A DNA stretch of 64,000 nt from Cyprinodon diabolis (GCA_030533445.1 CM060070.1:22076001-22140000), one strand, 5' to 3'. Positions 22,386 to 35,132 are shown, numbered from the stretch's first letter. A program made the numbers and translations. Notes: generated by a model not told the origin, from the letters alone.

Positions 22386-24637
22386 ATAATGATAGGACTT
22401 TTTATTTTTGATAGGAAGAGTAAGAATATACATACAGTATATATACTACCTACATTTGAAGCATTGTCTCAGCCAAAGGGATTGGGATACTTAGTTTGCT
22501 TGATGCTGTCATTTTGAAAATAGAGGTAGGGGAGACTTCAGACATGAACATTTTGTGTAATGCTGACACCACATGCAGCACCACAAACCGATTGCATCAT
22601 TTCTGAAAGCCCTCAGCTCTGTGGGTTATCAACATCTCTACTTGGGATATATGATAATAGACAGAGGCAGCTTAACCTTGTAGGTTTATGGTGAACATGT
22701 TTTGCGAAGGAGGTTGGTCATCGACGCTTGTCACAAATAAGGTACCACAAGTGAATGGTTGTTCACCTGTTCTATTAGGACATAATAATGGAAAGTTGAG
22801 TGGAAAAATAAGGGGGTGATAAGAGGAAGAACAAGCAATAGTGAAAAATGAGGCCTTGGGAGGATTATGAAGCAAAACGTATTCAGGAGTTTGGGGAATA
22901 TCCTGAAGCTGAGGTCTAAGCCTGAAAACACAGCTTGAACTAATCTACACACAGAGGCGTCTAGGCGGTGGGCTAACACGGTATCAGCCTGGCCAGACTA
23001 ACTGACTTACATGGGGTGTGACTCAGTCTGGTTAGGCTAAATACTCTACTGTCTAAAATAGACCAGAACAATCACAACTGGGGAGACTCTCCCACAATGC
23101 AACAGCACTTCTCTGTGGTCCTAAGACTGTAATGGAGTGATGTTTTATTTATGGATGGGATGCAAACAAGACTTTTCTTGTGTCATATTCATAAGCATCC
23201 GATTGGTAATAAACTGTCCCTCCTGCCTTTGGAATCCCTCTCTACCTGCTTAGGCAGGCTAACAGTATTTCCTTCAGTGTTCGAGCTGATCCCCCCTTTT
23301 GGTTGCAGGAAAGTTTTCTTTTCTAATTATGAGAAATTATTCACTTTATTCATAACTCAAGTCTCCAAAGTGTGAAGAAAGATTGAAAATGTATAGAAAC
23401 CAAAGAGTCACTGCCTAAAATAACAGTTACTGCTGTAATGACAATGATGTCACTTTGCTTGAAGGAAAAGCAAATGTACCTTATCCAAATGAAAGAATTA
23501 GAATTGAAATTGGGGCATTTATATCAGTAAGCAATAATTAAAATGAAGATAATATATGTGACGAAATTGTTTCATTTGTAACGAATACAGTTAAGTATTT
23601 AACAATTTTGAATAGAATTACTGAAACAAAAATCTCATATGCAAAGATTTAAGATTATTAAGTTGCACGTGAAGCCATGAAAACCACATACTCTGCTAGA
23701 AAACAAAGATCTTCATGGTACACATGGTATTTTGCACTCCTATAAATCTATACAGACAGTTATCAAATGCTAATATGTAATAATGATCTATGTAAGTCAT
23801 ACATACATATAAAATTATTGTTCTTTTGCAGAGGAATTAAATAGGAGATCCTTATTGTACAAATAAATGTTGTGTTTTTCCAAATTAGTGTAAAATCTGA
23901 AGAATAAAAAAAGAACTCATACTCAGAATAATACTCAAACTTTAAATCGCTATAATATGAGAACCTAAAACTTTACATTTTTTGAAGGTAAACGTCTTTT
24001 TATTTAGCTGGACTGGTGATGGATTTATTGTCTTTATATCCTATTATGTCCTATTTTGTTTTCAGTATGCATTTCCCTCTTTATTTAATACTGCTTTACC
24101 TTCAACTGTTTTTAGCTTTATTTACAAACTTTGTCCATCCCTCTGGATTTAAAGTTAGTTTTACTTCCTGATCTTATTAAACTCCAGTTCTCCATGTGCC
24201 AATTAATTCAAAGTGTTTGTCCACCACTGTTTGTTACCGAGTACTTTAGACCTTTAAATTTTCTCCTTTGTTGTTTGGCCATTCTGACTGTGACTTGCAG
24301 CTCTCTGCTGTCTGCCTGTTCATTTGAATCTTAGGATTTGTGAACCAATTCTCAAGGTCCTGAATTTTAATTTAACAACCAACTGCCTTCTGAGCCCTCC
24401 TGCATTAATGTTCTCACTTCATCTGCTTGATTTAACTAGCTCTTGTCAAGCTGTTCTTCCATTGAAGCATTTATATTTAAATAAACAACAAACTTGAACC
24501 AGGTATAAACTGAATTTATAAGTCCCAGCACAATTCAAAACCTTTGTATTAACTGCAGTTAAAACAAAATGTAAATATAACCTTTAAATAAATGTTAAAT
24601 AAGTGAAAAAACATCTGATTTAGCTTATCATAGTGGG
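22386..24637. other. Intron 2 sequence, nothing recognised
   Basis: AT-rich intronic DNA. ORFs of 67 to 82 codons at 22672..22979, 23151..23375 and 24131..24334 lack domains. Confidence 0.5.
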
Positions 24638-24645
24638 TATACTGC

Positions 24646-24819
24646 TAGGGTTGCAAACTTTGTAGAATATTGAATAAGGGACACTCGACAATATCAGTTT
24701 ATTAATGCCTTTAACTATGTGTGTGAATTGTTTTACTAAACATTTAAATCAAACCTGGACACCTAATTTTGTTTTCTAATATGGGACAGTTTCTTTTACA
24801 GGGAAAGTTGACAACCCTA
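24646..24819. mobile_element. hAT-type MITE (174 bp)
   Basis: The ends are TAGGGTTGCAAACTTT and, inverted, TAGGGTTGTCAACTTT. The 8-bp flanks TATACTGC (24638..24645) and TATACCGC (24820..24827) match at 7 of 8. GGGACA/TGGGACAG boxes inside are typical of this small fish hAT. It is non-coding and sits 22 bp from the next transposon. Confidence 0.75.
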
Positions 24820-24841
24820 TATACCGCTCTATATAGGTATA

Positions 24842-25043
24842 CAGGTGCTGGTCATAAAATTAGAATATCATGAAAAAGTAGATTGATTTCAGTAATTCCA
24901 TTTAAAAAGTGAAACTTGTATATTATATTCATACATTACATACAAACTCATATATTTCAGATGTTTATTTTGTTTAATTTTGATGATTACAAATGACAAC
25001 AAATGAAAATCTCAAATTCATCATATCAGAAAATTAGAATATT
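24842..25043 (+). repeat. Tc1 left inverted terminal repeat
   Basis: About 202 bp long, ending GAAAATTAGAATATT. It matches the inverse of 26252..26453 over its whole length by reading. Transposase binding sites are expected inside, by analogy with other long-TIR Tc1 elements. Confidence 0.9.
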
Positions 25044-25160
25044 GTGAAAAGGTTCAAAATTGATGGCCCCTGGTGCCACACTCTAATCAGCTAATTAACT
25101 CAAACCACCTGCAAAAGCCTTTAAATGGTCTTTCAGTCTAGTTCTATAGGCTACACAATC

Positions 25161-26165
25161 ATGGGGAAAACTGCTGACTTGACAGTTGTCCAAAAGACGA
25201 CCATTGACACCTTGCACAAGGAGGGCAAGACACAAAAGGTCATCGCTAAAGAGGCTGGCTGTTCACAGAGCTCAGTGTCCAAGCACATTAATAGAGAGGC
25301 GAAGGGAAGGAAAAGATGTGGTCGAAAAAAGTGTACAAGCAAGAGAGATAACCGCACCCTGGAGAGGATTGTGAAACAAAACCCATTCAAAAATGTGGGG
25401 GAGATTCACAAAGAGTGGACTGCAGCTGGAGTGAGTGCTTCAAGAACCACCACACACAGACGTATGAAAGACATGGGTTTCTGCTGTCGCATTCCTTGTG
25501 TCAAGCCACTCTTGAACCACAGACAGCGTCAGAAGCGTCTTGCCTGGGCTAAAGAGAAACAGGACTGGACTGCTGGTGAGTGGTCCAAAGTCATGTTCTC
25601 TGATGAAAGTAAATTTTGCATTTCCTTTGGAAATCAAGGTCCCAGAGTCTGGAGGAAAAGAAGAGAGGCACTTCATCCACGTTGCTTGAAGTCCAGTGTA
25701 AAGTTTCCACAGTCAGTGATGGTTTGGGGTGCCATGTCATCTGCTGGTGTTGGTCCATTGTGTTTTCTGAGGTCCAGGGTCAACGCAGCCACGTACCAGG
25801 AAGTTTTAGAGCACTTCATGCTTCCTGCAGCTGACCAACTTTTTGGAGATGCAGATTTCATTTTCCAACAGGACTTGGCACCTGCACACAGTGCCAAAGC
25901 TACCAGTACCTGGTTGAAGGACCATGGTATCCCTGTTCTTAATTGGCCAGCAAACTCTCCTGACCTTAACCCCATAGAAAATCTATGGGGTATTGTGAAG
26001 AAGAAGATGCAATACACCAGACCCAACAATTCAGAAGAGCTAAAAGCCACTATTAGAGCAACCTGGGCTATCATAACACCTGAGCAGTGCCACAGACTGA
26101 TCGACTCCATGCCACGCCGCATTGCTGCAGTAATACAGGCCAAAGGAGGCCCAACTAAATACTGA
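25161..26165 (+). CDS. Tc1-family transposase, intact
   Basis: A 334-residue DDE transposase that would cut and rejoin the ends of its own element. I chose the ATG at 25161 (MGKTADLTVVQ), because the 12 residues upstream in frame lie in the leader and do not resemble family proteins. Residues 1..110 form the paired-like DNA-binding region. It has a helix-turn-helix at about 27..45 (VIAKEAGCSQSSVSKHI) and a basic GRKRCGRKK stretch at 49..57, in the place of the AT-hook/nuclear signal, and a second helical part to about 110. The catalytic core has Asp148 (FSDES), Asp238 (QQDLAPAH) and Glu273 (DLNPIENLWG), with exactly 34 residues between the last two. The C-terminus is KGGPTKY. Length fits the family (about 340). 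No stop, frameshift or lost catalytic residue is visible. Expression is unknown. Confidence 0.95.
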   Translation: MGKTADLTVVQKTTIDTLHKEGKTQKVIAKEAGCSQSSVSKHINREAKGRKRCGRKKCTSKRDNRTLERIVKQNPFKNVGEIHKEWTAAGVSASRTTTHRRMKDMGFCCRIPCVKPLLNHRQRQKRLAWAKEKQDWTAGEWSKVMFSDESKFCISFGNQGPRVWRKRREALHPRCLKSSVKFPQSVMVWGAMSSAGVGPLCFLRSRVNAATYQEVLEHFMLPAADQLFGDADFIFQQDLAPAHSAKATSTWLKDHGIPVLNWPANSPDLNPIENLWGIVKKKMQYTRPNNSEELKATIRATWAIITPEQCHRLIDSMPRRIAAVIQAKGGPTKY

Positions 26166-26251
26166 GTGCTGTACATGCTCATACTTTTCATGTTCATACT
26201 TTTCAGTTGGCCAACATTTCTATAAATCCTTTGTTTTTATTGGTCTTCAGT

Positions 26252-26453
26252 AATATTCTAATTTTCTGATATGATGAATTTGAGATTTTCATTTGTTGTC
26301 ATTTGTAATCATCAAAATTAAACAAAATAAACATCTGAAATATATGAGTTTGTATGTAATGTATGAATATAATATACAAGTTTCACTTTTTAAATGGAAT
26401 TACTGAAATCAATCTACTTTTTCATGATATTCTAATTTTATGACCAGCACCTG
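26252..26453 (-). repeat. Tc1 right inverted terminal repeat
   Basis: Begins AATATTCTAATTTTCTGATA and ends ATGACCAGCACCTG. It is the apparently perfect inverse of the left repeat. It starts about 87 bp after the transposase stop. Confidence 0.9.
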
Positions 26454-26455
26454 TA

Positions 26456-29289
26456 TAAGGTATAATGACTAAATCAGAAATTCTTTACATAACAGTAACT
26501 GATCCATATTTAAAAACAATTCGTACTTTAATTGTTCGTAATATATACTAAGAAAGGCCCAGAAAGGCCAATTTTTATACCGAGCAGCTCATCAGCAATC
26601 CCTGCTGGACATCACTTATAATCATAATTGGCAAGTTTTAGGCCACTTAAATCCTCTCAGAGCTTTGATGTTAAAAGCTTCGGTATTTAGGCTGCTGAAA
26701 ACACACAGGCACAAACGCAGCCACCCACAAAGGCATTTAAACACATTTGGCTGAACACACATGCAAGAACATGGAAACAGTGACGCACTTACACACACCC
26801 ACACACACACACGTCCATGGGCTTATGAGCCCCTATTTTAATCTGGAAGATTTAAATCTCATAGGGGGCTTTTCTGCAGTGGACTGTGTTATACAGTAAT
26901 GGATTCTTAGTCATCTGGGTCCAACTATTCCACTCTGTGATCCTGCCTGATGCCTGCCTCTAAAAACAACAAAGGAAAAGTTGATTCAAAAATGTCTTAA
27001 GTTCCTCTTTAATACCAGTAACATCTTCACTGTCACATAGTTCTTCTTAATCACTTATTTCTGTGGGTTTGTTGAACTATTCCTCATTAGCTTTTATTTA
27101 CTAAACTGAGTCAAAGAACATAGAGAATCTTTGCCTAGAGAATTCAGTGAGAACAGAAGCAAAATCTTCAAAAGAAAATATGATTTTAAAGTGAAATAAA
27201 CATTTTGAAAAACAGATTAACATTAATTAATAAGCAGGAAAAATAACACTGCTAGAGCAGAAACCCAAATATCTGCATTCACAATATAAAAAAACACATA
27301 ACCTTAGTTTTACCACAAGCTTATATTAAAATTGATCAACTCCTGTTTTAGGAGTTTTTCATCAAATCTACTAGTTGAATTGCACATTGCCAGAACAATT
27401 AGGAATCTATTAGCCCTTTCTATATATTAGCTCTTTCTAGTCATATGGCTTTATCAATTCATCAAAAACTAACATTTCTATTCCTTTAAAACAGTAAAAA
27501 AAATTCTCAAATGAAGATGTCTTAGTTATTCTTATTAGCTTTTAATATCTTAATGACAACGTTTGATTACGATGGAAGTGAACCTTTAGGTGTATCTCTG
27601 TGATACTCTTGAAGAAAATTCTTTACCTCGACAGGTCTGATTTATCCTTGAATACAATTTTCAAATGTCTGAAGGTGCCACATCATGGTGAAAATTGTGT
27701 GAATCAACCTCAGAACAAAAGCTTCTTGTGAGAGTCCTGCCTGAAGCTGGTAGAGGGTAATCATCTGCGCTGAAAGGACACTCAAGAGAGCATGAAGCCT
27801 TTCTCCAAAAAGCAAAATAAACATCAAGATTACAGTTTGCAAATGCACTCAAGGAAAAAGACCTTGACTTGGAGCTGTGTCTTTTGCAAAACATAGTTTC
27901 ACAAAAAAAAACAGGGGAAAACAGTCAATTTTTCAGAGTGGCCATCAAAAAAGTCTGATCTTCTAATATAAACATATGGAGAGAACTGAATTAATGTGTG
28001 AAAGGAACATTTCAAACAACCTTGACTCGGTTACACCGGGTAATTGTTGTAAAAAGCTTGTGAAAAGGCTCGAAACATTTAGGCAAATCTCCCAAACACT
28101 ACGGCAGAATATGGATACATTTTCATGTTGATAAACTCAAAATAAAAAATTCAAAATCTCTGAAACATCTTTCATGGCGTTTGGGATCAAAACCATATGA
28201 AAACAATTTAAACTAGGAAAGATTTTCTCTTATTTTGAATAAGGCATTGATGAAAAAAACATAACTTATATCTCAGAGAATGAGTCTTATGAGCTGTTTT
28301 TAACTACCTTAATTAAACCTGTAGGCTTATATTTTAACGTAAAAACGTAGAGCTAACAGCCATCCTCAGGCTATGATAGCATTAAAGGCTTCTACCCACA
28401 AGTCCAACTTTGAGGCCCGAGTAAACAAGCCGATTCAGACTGTGCCTCTAAAATATTACATAGAAGTGAATCTGAGGTTTTCTGTCATATGGGGGGGTAA
28501 GAGTCAGTTCTGATCAACAGATCTGGATCTAAATTAGATTAACATGGAGGACCTACAGCAGGAGAAGGGCAGAGGTGATGTTGAATCTAGGTTATTGGTT
28601 GTCAGAGTTCTCTGTTTACTTGCAGAGGGACCCCAATGTTGACACATCTCCTCAGTGTCTGATAGCACAAAATTGAAAATGTTGGCCGTCTACTGATCCT
28701 ATCTCCCTTCAGGCAAGGACTGGGAGCTTTTCAAAGGTTTAGATGAAGAACACTCAGTTTTTCAGTTTAAAGCAAACATAGCACTGTTGCTCTACCAAAT
28801 AAAGGTTATTTTCTTTAAAAAAACAGATTGAGTTATGCAGCATACATTTCTTAGATTTAATTATGAGGTTAAATGTAGTCAAAACTTTCTAACACGGAAA
28901 ATATTAGAAAATTAATTAAGTTGTTCATCAAACACCACAAAACCTTTAAAAAATATGCAACAATCAAACAACTTTTAGATAAAATATTATTCCTTTTTTT
29001 CCTTTTGAAAATATTTTAAAATATATTGTGAAAAAATAAATAAACTGAAAGAACCTGTACTTTTTAAACCATTGATCCAAAAAAACAAAACATGGCACTT
29101 ATTTATTTTCATTCAGTTATACCTCCCACCAATGCCATGCAACTGCAGGCAAACCCAGAAATACAGCCACACCAACACTATGACTGAACAACCTGATCTT
29201 TTTTTTTGCCATTCATTATGCTCTCTCTGCTTTTTCTCATAGTAGCTTCATCTAATCTGTTCCTGTTTGGCTTTGACGCCATCCTGGAG
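26456..29289. other. Intron 2 sequence, nothing but a CA microsatellite
   Basis: A CA-rich run lies at about 26790..26812 (ACACACCCACACACACACAC). The rest is AT-rich intronic DNA. ORFs at 26622..26810 (antisense to the CA run) and 27642..27894 have no domain. Confidence 0.5.
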
Positions 29290-29765
29290 AGAAATATCAG
29301 CTGTGCTGCTTCCATCAACACCCTTGTTTATAGATGCTGGAGATCGGCCTGTTTTCCAGTGTGGTCCTGTTTCTCTGACCGTGACTGGCTGGATGTGCTC
29401 TCTTCATCCTCTGACATGGGAGCTGGTTCAGAGCTCGTCTGCCTGGCTGTGGGTTTCCTGGACAGGGCCGCCTTTTGCAGCTGCTTTTTGTATCTGCTTC
29501 TGTCTCCTTGAACCCCAGTCAGACTCGGCAGATGGCCGCTCACACTGAGCCTAGTTCTGCTGGAGGTTTCTTCCTGTTAAAAGGGAGTTTTTCTTCTCCA
29601 CTGTTGCTACAAGCATGCTGTGAGTGAGTCAATGAGTTGATGCAACTGGTTTTCCTTAGATAGAAAACTTTGAAACAATTTGACTATGATCTGGTGAATT
29701 GTAAAGTGCCTTGAGATGACGTGTGTTGTGAATTGTCGCTATATAAATAAACTGAATTGAATTTA
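29290..29765 (+). repeat. LINE-derived 3' tail repeat
   Basis: Contains the widespread teleost 3' repeat signature: AGACTCGGCAGATGGCCGC, then GGAGGTTTCTTCCTGTTAAA with AGGGAGTTTTTCTTC, then AAGTGCCTTGAGATGACGTG, and finally CGCTATATAAATAAACTGAA with an ATTGAATTTAATTAA tail. This is the 3' end of an L2-like LINE or a SINE sharing it. The 5' limit is approximate. Three overlapping ORFs (29206..29548) reflect its GC content and are not genes. Confidence 0.7.
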
Positions 29766-30574
29766 ATTAATAAACTTTCCAGTCCTTTGAAGAAATTAAA
29801 ACACCATTGCTCTTAACAGACTTTTCATCCAGAAATCGAATTAGGTAGAAGTGATGAATTCTAATGAGCAAAACATCTTTTGAAACTGTGTTTTAAAACA
29901 CATTTACTGTCTTAAGTTTTTTGCATCTCTCTGCAACCTTCAGACTCTTTTATTGACCCAGACTCACCATGACTGCCACTGTAGACAGGTAAACACACTT
30001 CCACCCCATCAGCAGACAGAGGGAGCAACCTATGAAGGTAGGGGTGTAGTGTCCAAGTTTAGAGGGATTCACCAATGGCTGATCTGGTTTGACCGACTGT
30101 TCTTTGTTCTCCCCAATGAAACTATCTTTGCTGCGCTGGTGCATAACCTCCACCCCCTTAATACACACATCTAAAATCATTGGCCCTGAAGTAAAAATCT
30201 TTATAACTCAGGTTTCAGCAAAATGTGCTACGTGACCTAACACCTTAAGAATGCTTTTAATGCTACATGGTAACACTCCTGCTTGGGGCTGTCAACTTCT
30301 GTCTCAATCAGCGAAAAAGCATGTTGGTGCCAGCTTTGAACAGGGTCATAATGTAAATCCCAAACTCGACAACAACTGCTGAGAAAATACATTTCCTGCA
30401 GTTGTTACTTTTCAGTGCTTGGTTCTATGTGCACGAGTGTTTGCAAATAAATGTCCTAATCAGTACCATTATTACCCCAAATGGCTGAAAAAAAGTGTTT
30501 ATCACTTATGTTGTAAGTGATTACAACGATTATGTTTTGTTATGCCAACACAGCAGAAAAGATGTCCACTTTTC
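29766..30574. other. Intron 2 sequence, nothing recognised
   Basis: Intronic DNA. The two opposed ORFs at 29950..30180 are mirror readings of each other with no domain. Confidence 0.45.
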
Positions 30575-30795
30575 ATGGTAAATGGTGATACTATATATTC
30601 TTATTTTTCAAGTCAGGATACTTTACCAAAGCACTTTATACTACATTCAGTTATTCACCCATTCAGAAACACACTCACACACTGATGGTGGCAAGCTACA
30701 TTGTAGCCACAGCTGCCCTGGGGCTCACTGACAAAGTGAAGTGTCTTATCCAAGGACACAACAATGAAACTTCGGTTGTCGGGCAAACTCTTGCA
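30575..30795 (+). repeat. Dispersed teleost repeat
   Basis: Reads GGTAAATGG.GATACTATAT, AAGCACTTTATACTACA, TTCACCCATTCAGAAACAC, then TTGTAGCCACAGCTGCCCTG and GTGAAGTGTCTTATCCAAGG with ACACAA. This is the familiar fish repeat built from these blocks. A reversed fragment lies at 7870..7965. Confidence 0.65.
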
Positions 30796-31739
30796 TCCAA
30801 CACCACTATTGCCCCATATTGAGAATATTGACCAGAAATTAAGTTCCCTTAATGTCATACCTGCTATGTCACACAGTCCAACGGAGAACTGCAGGGCTGA
30901 ACATACACATAGAGGCATATATACCTGCTTATTATATACCTTTCTTGAAAGAAAAAACTGAAACAGTCTGTTGCTGTGAAATAAGGTAAAGCATTCTTTC
31001 ATTAAGCATTTACATCTCATGTTTTAACCTGGAGTATTGGCAAATAGTATAAAATCTTGTGTTCTAAACATGAAAATGATTTTTTTTTTTTTAGACAGTT
31101 AGACTTATATATATGTTTTTTAAATCTATTAGGTCTTGTTGATACATGAGAACATAAAAGCTAGGAATGGAAGGTTAATGGGTTGAAAATTGATTCACTT
31201 CAGAACTTAAATCCAGGCCTATGAAAACACTTAGCAGACTCAGGGCTGTTGGCGTGTCAAAACAAGACTTTAGGTTGCACAAAACCTTTAAGAATTATAT
31301 GACAATCAAAGAGTATGGATCTGTTGCTTTTAAATGCTTACTCAAACTATTTAGCCTAAAAATCTTCCCAGACAGTTTTTATTTTTTAAACCCTTTCCAA
31401 AACTGATAAATTATGATGGATAATAGACTATTAGTTTCAAATGATTACATTTGCTTTGAAACATCAACATATCTTAAAATATAAAACCAATATTTAAAAT
31501 AAAAGTTTTAAACATAAGTTCATAACTAACTTATTTTTTTCTCAAAGTAAACAGAGTTGTGAATTTAAATAGTGGAAGAAATAGGTATAGAGTATGTTTG
31601 CAGCACAATCTTGAGACTAAACATTTTACTCCTTGACCTCAGTTAGATGGCTCGGACATCTCTCGGGCATTCTTTGATTTAGGTCAGGACTTTAACTGTG
31701 TTTTAGCTGTATGTTTAGGGCCCTTTTGTGTCCTGCTGG
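30796..31739. other. Intron 2 sequence, nothing recognised
   Basis: AT-rich intronic DNA with a T run at 31081..31092. No gene or RNA seen. Confidence 0.45.
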
Positions 31740-31990
31740 ATCATCTGTCCATCTTCTACAGCTTGTCTATCAGTGTCACAGGGGACAAATGCCTATCTCC
31801 AGCAGTCTGTGAGCAGAAGGCTAGGTACACCCTAAACAGGTCACCAGTCCATTGGAGGGCTACACACAACCATGCACACACACTCACACCCAGGGGAAAT
31901 TTAAATACATCAATCAACCTAACAGTCATGTTTTTGGACTTTGGGAGGAGGTCAGAGTACCGGGAGAAAACCTGTGCATGCATGAGAGAA
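31740..31990 (-). repeat. SINE-family fragment
   Basis: Shares blocks with the SINE at 12828..13010: AATCAACCTAACAGTCATG, TTTTTGGACT, ACCGGGAGAAAACCTG and GCATGCA. It adds upstream parts, GTACACCCTAAACAGGTCACC and AGTCCATTGGAGGGC. The tRNA-like head is missing. Overlapping ORFs at 31756..32232 are not genes. Confidence 0.6.
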
Positions 31991-32389
31991 TAAAAGTTAC
32001 ATTTTGGTCTCTTGTGACCAGAACATCTTTTAAAACTGTTTCTCTTACTTGGTTCTTGATGAACTGCAAAACTAAACTTCGAATCAATTTCTTTTATTAC
32101 CGTTTTCCCCCTACAACCCATCTTCCCAAAAGGCTTCATTTGTGGGCAGTAGGGTAAGCTATGATTTTCTTGACTAAACCATGGTCCCCACGGCTTCTCC
32201 TTTGACCTCTTAGCTGCTTCTCTATAAAACACTTTCCTTTTCTAGACTTCCAGTAAAGATGGATGATAATTATTTGGCAGGTATGCATATGCAGCATACA
32301 CTTCACCTACTAATGGCTTGGGTGTTGTTCGAGGATATGCTCACAGCATAAGAAAATACAATATTTAACCAAGCTTTAGATGTCTCCAT
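31991..32389. other. Intron 2 sequence, nothing recognised
   Basis: Short unannotated intronic interval between a SINE fragment and a LINE tail. Confidence 0.4.
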
Positions 32390-32582
32390 TACTTAATCTG
32401 GTCAGGCCTGTGTCCTGGGTTAGTTTAAGGTTGTGGTCCAATTGTTTTATTTGTTTTAGATGTTTTTCATCTTTATTTGCTTTTATTTTCCATCTTATTC
32501 ATTATATAATTCATGTAAAGCACTTTCAATTGTCCATGTACTGAATTATGCTATACAAATACACTTGTCTTGCCTTGCCTTT
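32390..32582 (+). repeat. LINE 3' tail
   Basis: Ends TGTAAAGCACTTTCAATTGT, then GAATTATGCTATACAAATAC and the microsatellite tail CTTGTCTTGCCTTGCCTT. This is the 3' end type of an abundant fish LINE. A reversed copy of the same tail is at 36893..36985. The 5' limit is uncertain. Confidence 0.6.
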
Positions 32583-35132
32583 GGTTCCTTGGTCTTCATA
32601 ATTCTGTTTGTTAACTAATGTTTTGTAATAAAGATCTGATGCCTTTACATTACTGCTGTATTTAAAGTACTATGAAAATTCACTACTAATAGGTGGATTA
32701 GGTGACCTCTATGGAGATAAGCAGGTGCCACACTAAAATACATAAATAGCTTTTGAAATAATTAATTTCTTAAAACTGAAAATAAAAACCAAATGTATTT
32801 AATACATATATAATTATTGAAATGTCCCTTGATTACATAATTTTAATTTTATTTAAAGATGTGAATATACATATCTCACGATTTAATATATCCTGTCATG
32901 TTCCTGTGCTGAATCACGGCATTAATTATTCAAAACTTTCACACATTCATCAAAGTCAAGGAGGCAGCACCAGGGATACCTCCGTAGAAACCCTGACGTC
33001 TGATTGGCTGCTTCTCAATAGGCCAGTTAAAACAACTTCCTTGTAGTTTTCCTCTACTCTAAAATCAACATTATCAATGGAAAAGTTGTTATTAAATATA
33101 TAAAACGTATTGCCAATAATGTACATCTGATTGGGTGAGAAATGTTTCTCCAAAGTAGTTTGGTCTCTAAAAAGTTAATGAGAGAAGTTAGTCGGGGCTA
33201 ACTTTGATTCTGCTGAAGTCCCTAACATCTCCCACCATGCTAGACCACAGCAAGCTCTCTTGTAAGGTTGTTGGTTGTATTTAAGGCCAAACTAGGGATA
33301 TATAGTCTGGAGTTGCTGACCCATGTACTCTAAACACAATAGAATAAGGCCTTCATAACTAAGTGTAAATTTATTGGATAAACTATGTATTTATTTTCAG
33401 TTTTATTAAATCAATGTCACATTTAAATAACTATTTAATTCAGAAGTTATTTATTCATTGCATGCTGGCATCTGTCACCCTCCATAGGCTTGAAGATGGT
33501 TTTGACTGCACTGCATTTCATTTCATTTGAGTAAAGATGTGTGAAAACTTATGCAAAATAACTTCTTTAGTTATTCTTTCATTAAAAAAAAAATAAACTT
33601 TGAAGTTCCAGTTCAGAATGATTTTGTGGGTATCTGATATAAACATATAATTAAAATATATAATACAATAAAAAAACATAAGGAAAAGTTCAACTGATGG
33701 GTAAAACTCAAAACATTTTAGCCTCTTAAGTATGTTTCCTATTTTTTTTCCCATTTAGACCTTTTCCTCTCAGTACACTGCGGCACACAGCTGTGACTTT
33801 GTTGCCCATTTAACAACAAAATAATAACCTCCCTCAACACACCATAGTACCTAAACATGTGCAGCTTGTTGTCTTCTTCCCACACTAATTCATTAATGAC
33901 ACCCTAATTGTCATGTTTGCCCCTACCTCTCCAATTTCCCTACTCTGGCTCTGCAGGAGGTGCATCAAGTGAGCTGGCACAGCTGATCAGAGTGTCATCA
34001 TCGCCTTCAGAGAAGACGCCTCTACTGAATAAATAAAATGTTAATGACAGCACCTTAAATTACAAAAGTGCTCACAGCAGCACTATTTAAATACACAAGG
34101 GTCTTCTACTGCAGCTTAGGAGTGGATGCACACAGTTAGGCTTCACTAGGAATTCTGACAGACCTCTTTGGGTTAACTAGTGTCACCAAATTGCTGGACC
34201 CCATTACATGCTGCTACCAAACTGTTGCAGTTAGAGCTGAGAGAGAAGCATGCCCACGTGTTATTTTCCATATAGGCATGGGATTAGGAGATACTGTAGG
34301 AGATTATCATGAACTATTAACCTGGACAAGATTATCTGAGTAAACAGAATAGAATACGCAGGTTGCAAATAATGACTTTAAGCATTAAGTGAAAAAGATA
34401 TTCAGATCAACCTGACCCTACATGGAAAAGTAACAGTCTTTGAAACATAAAGACTTGTGTCACATTTTAGAGGAATGGCTGGCATTAATGTTTGTGATTG
34501 CTGTGGAGAATTGACAGTTTTACATGAGGAGGGCATAGCAGACATGGGAATTTTGTGTTAAAACAAGTAATTAAAGGCTAAATGTTGACAGTGGGGAATA
34601 TGCAATTTAGATAGACATTACCCAAAGTGTTTAGAGGATGGAACACAGTGAATTCTATTTCCAAAAAGGAGTCTTGGAAAAAAAAGCCTGCTCCCCATAA
34701 TTAGGAACAAAAGCCTGCTGCCCACAGCATGAGCAGTCATAAACAGGAGCTACTGGTTGTTTGTCTGTACGAAAGTAGCAAACAATTCTTCTGTTTTGTT
34801 TTTTTTTATTTTGTCATAATGACATTTTTTCCTTATGTTTAGCTTTGAATAAGCTTGCATTGCTTAATTAATTATGAATGCACGAGGCAACATCCCGGCA
34901 TGGGCTTTAATTATGGATATACAGCCTACTTATATATGCGATAAAAACATGCTTCATTTCCACCTTCGTCTTGTTTATGTACTATGTTTTCTCTACTGCT
35001 TTTGTAACTCTAAAAGGCGTCAGAGAAAAGTTTACTCAAAGCTATAATTTGGCTGTGTTCAATATTGTTCCACCTCTGTCTTGGGAAAGAATGTTGATTT
35101 GTCTGTTGCTGTCGTAAATTTACTTTAGTGCT
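32583..35132. other. Intron 2 sequence, nothing recognised
   Basis: AT-rich intronic DNA. No repeat end, exon or RNA gene recognised. ORFs at 32822..33153 and 33518..33754 have no domain. Confidence 0.5.

Larger units (their letters stand above)
24842..26453 (+). mobile_element. Complete Tc1 transposon (1612 bp)
   Basis: The left terminus is CAGGTGCTGGTCATAAAATT at 24842. The right terminus is its exact inverse, ending at 26453. Each end is followed by the TA target duplication (24840..24841, 26454..26455). The inverted repeats run about 202 bp (24842..25043 and 26252..26453), and by eye I found no mismatch. Between them is one uninterrupted transposase gene on the same strand. Element length, TA target, inverted repeats and DD34E enzyme make this a complete Tc1-family element in negr1 intron 2, opposite in orientation to the host gene. 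Confidence 0.95.

Noticed and set aside
25673..26197. 174-codon minus-strand ORF
   Set aside because: Shadow of the Tc1 transposase in another frame.
31756..32232. 158-codon minus-strand ORF
   Set aside because: It overlaps a SINE fragment and shows no domain. Composition and length are compatible with chance.
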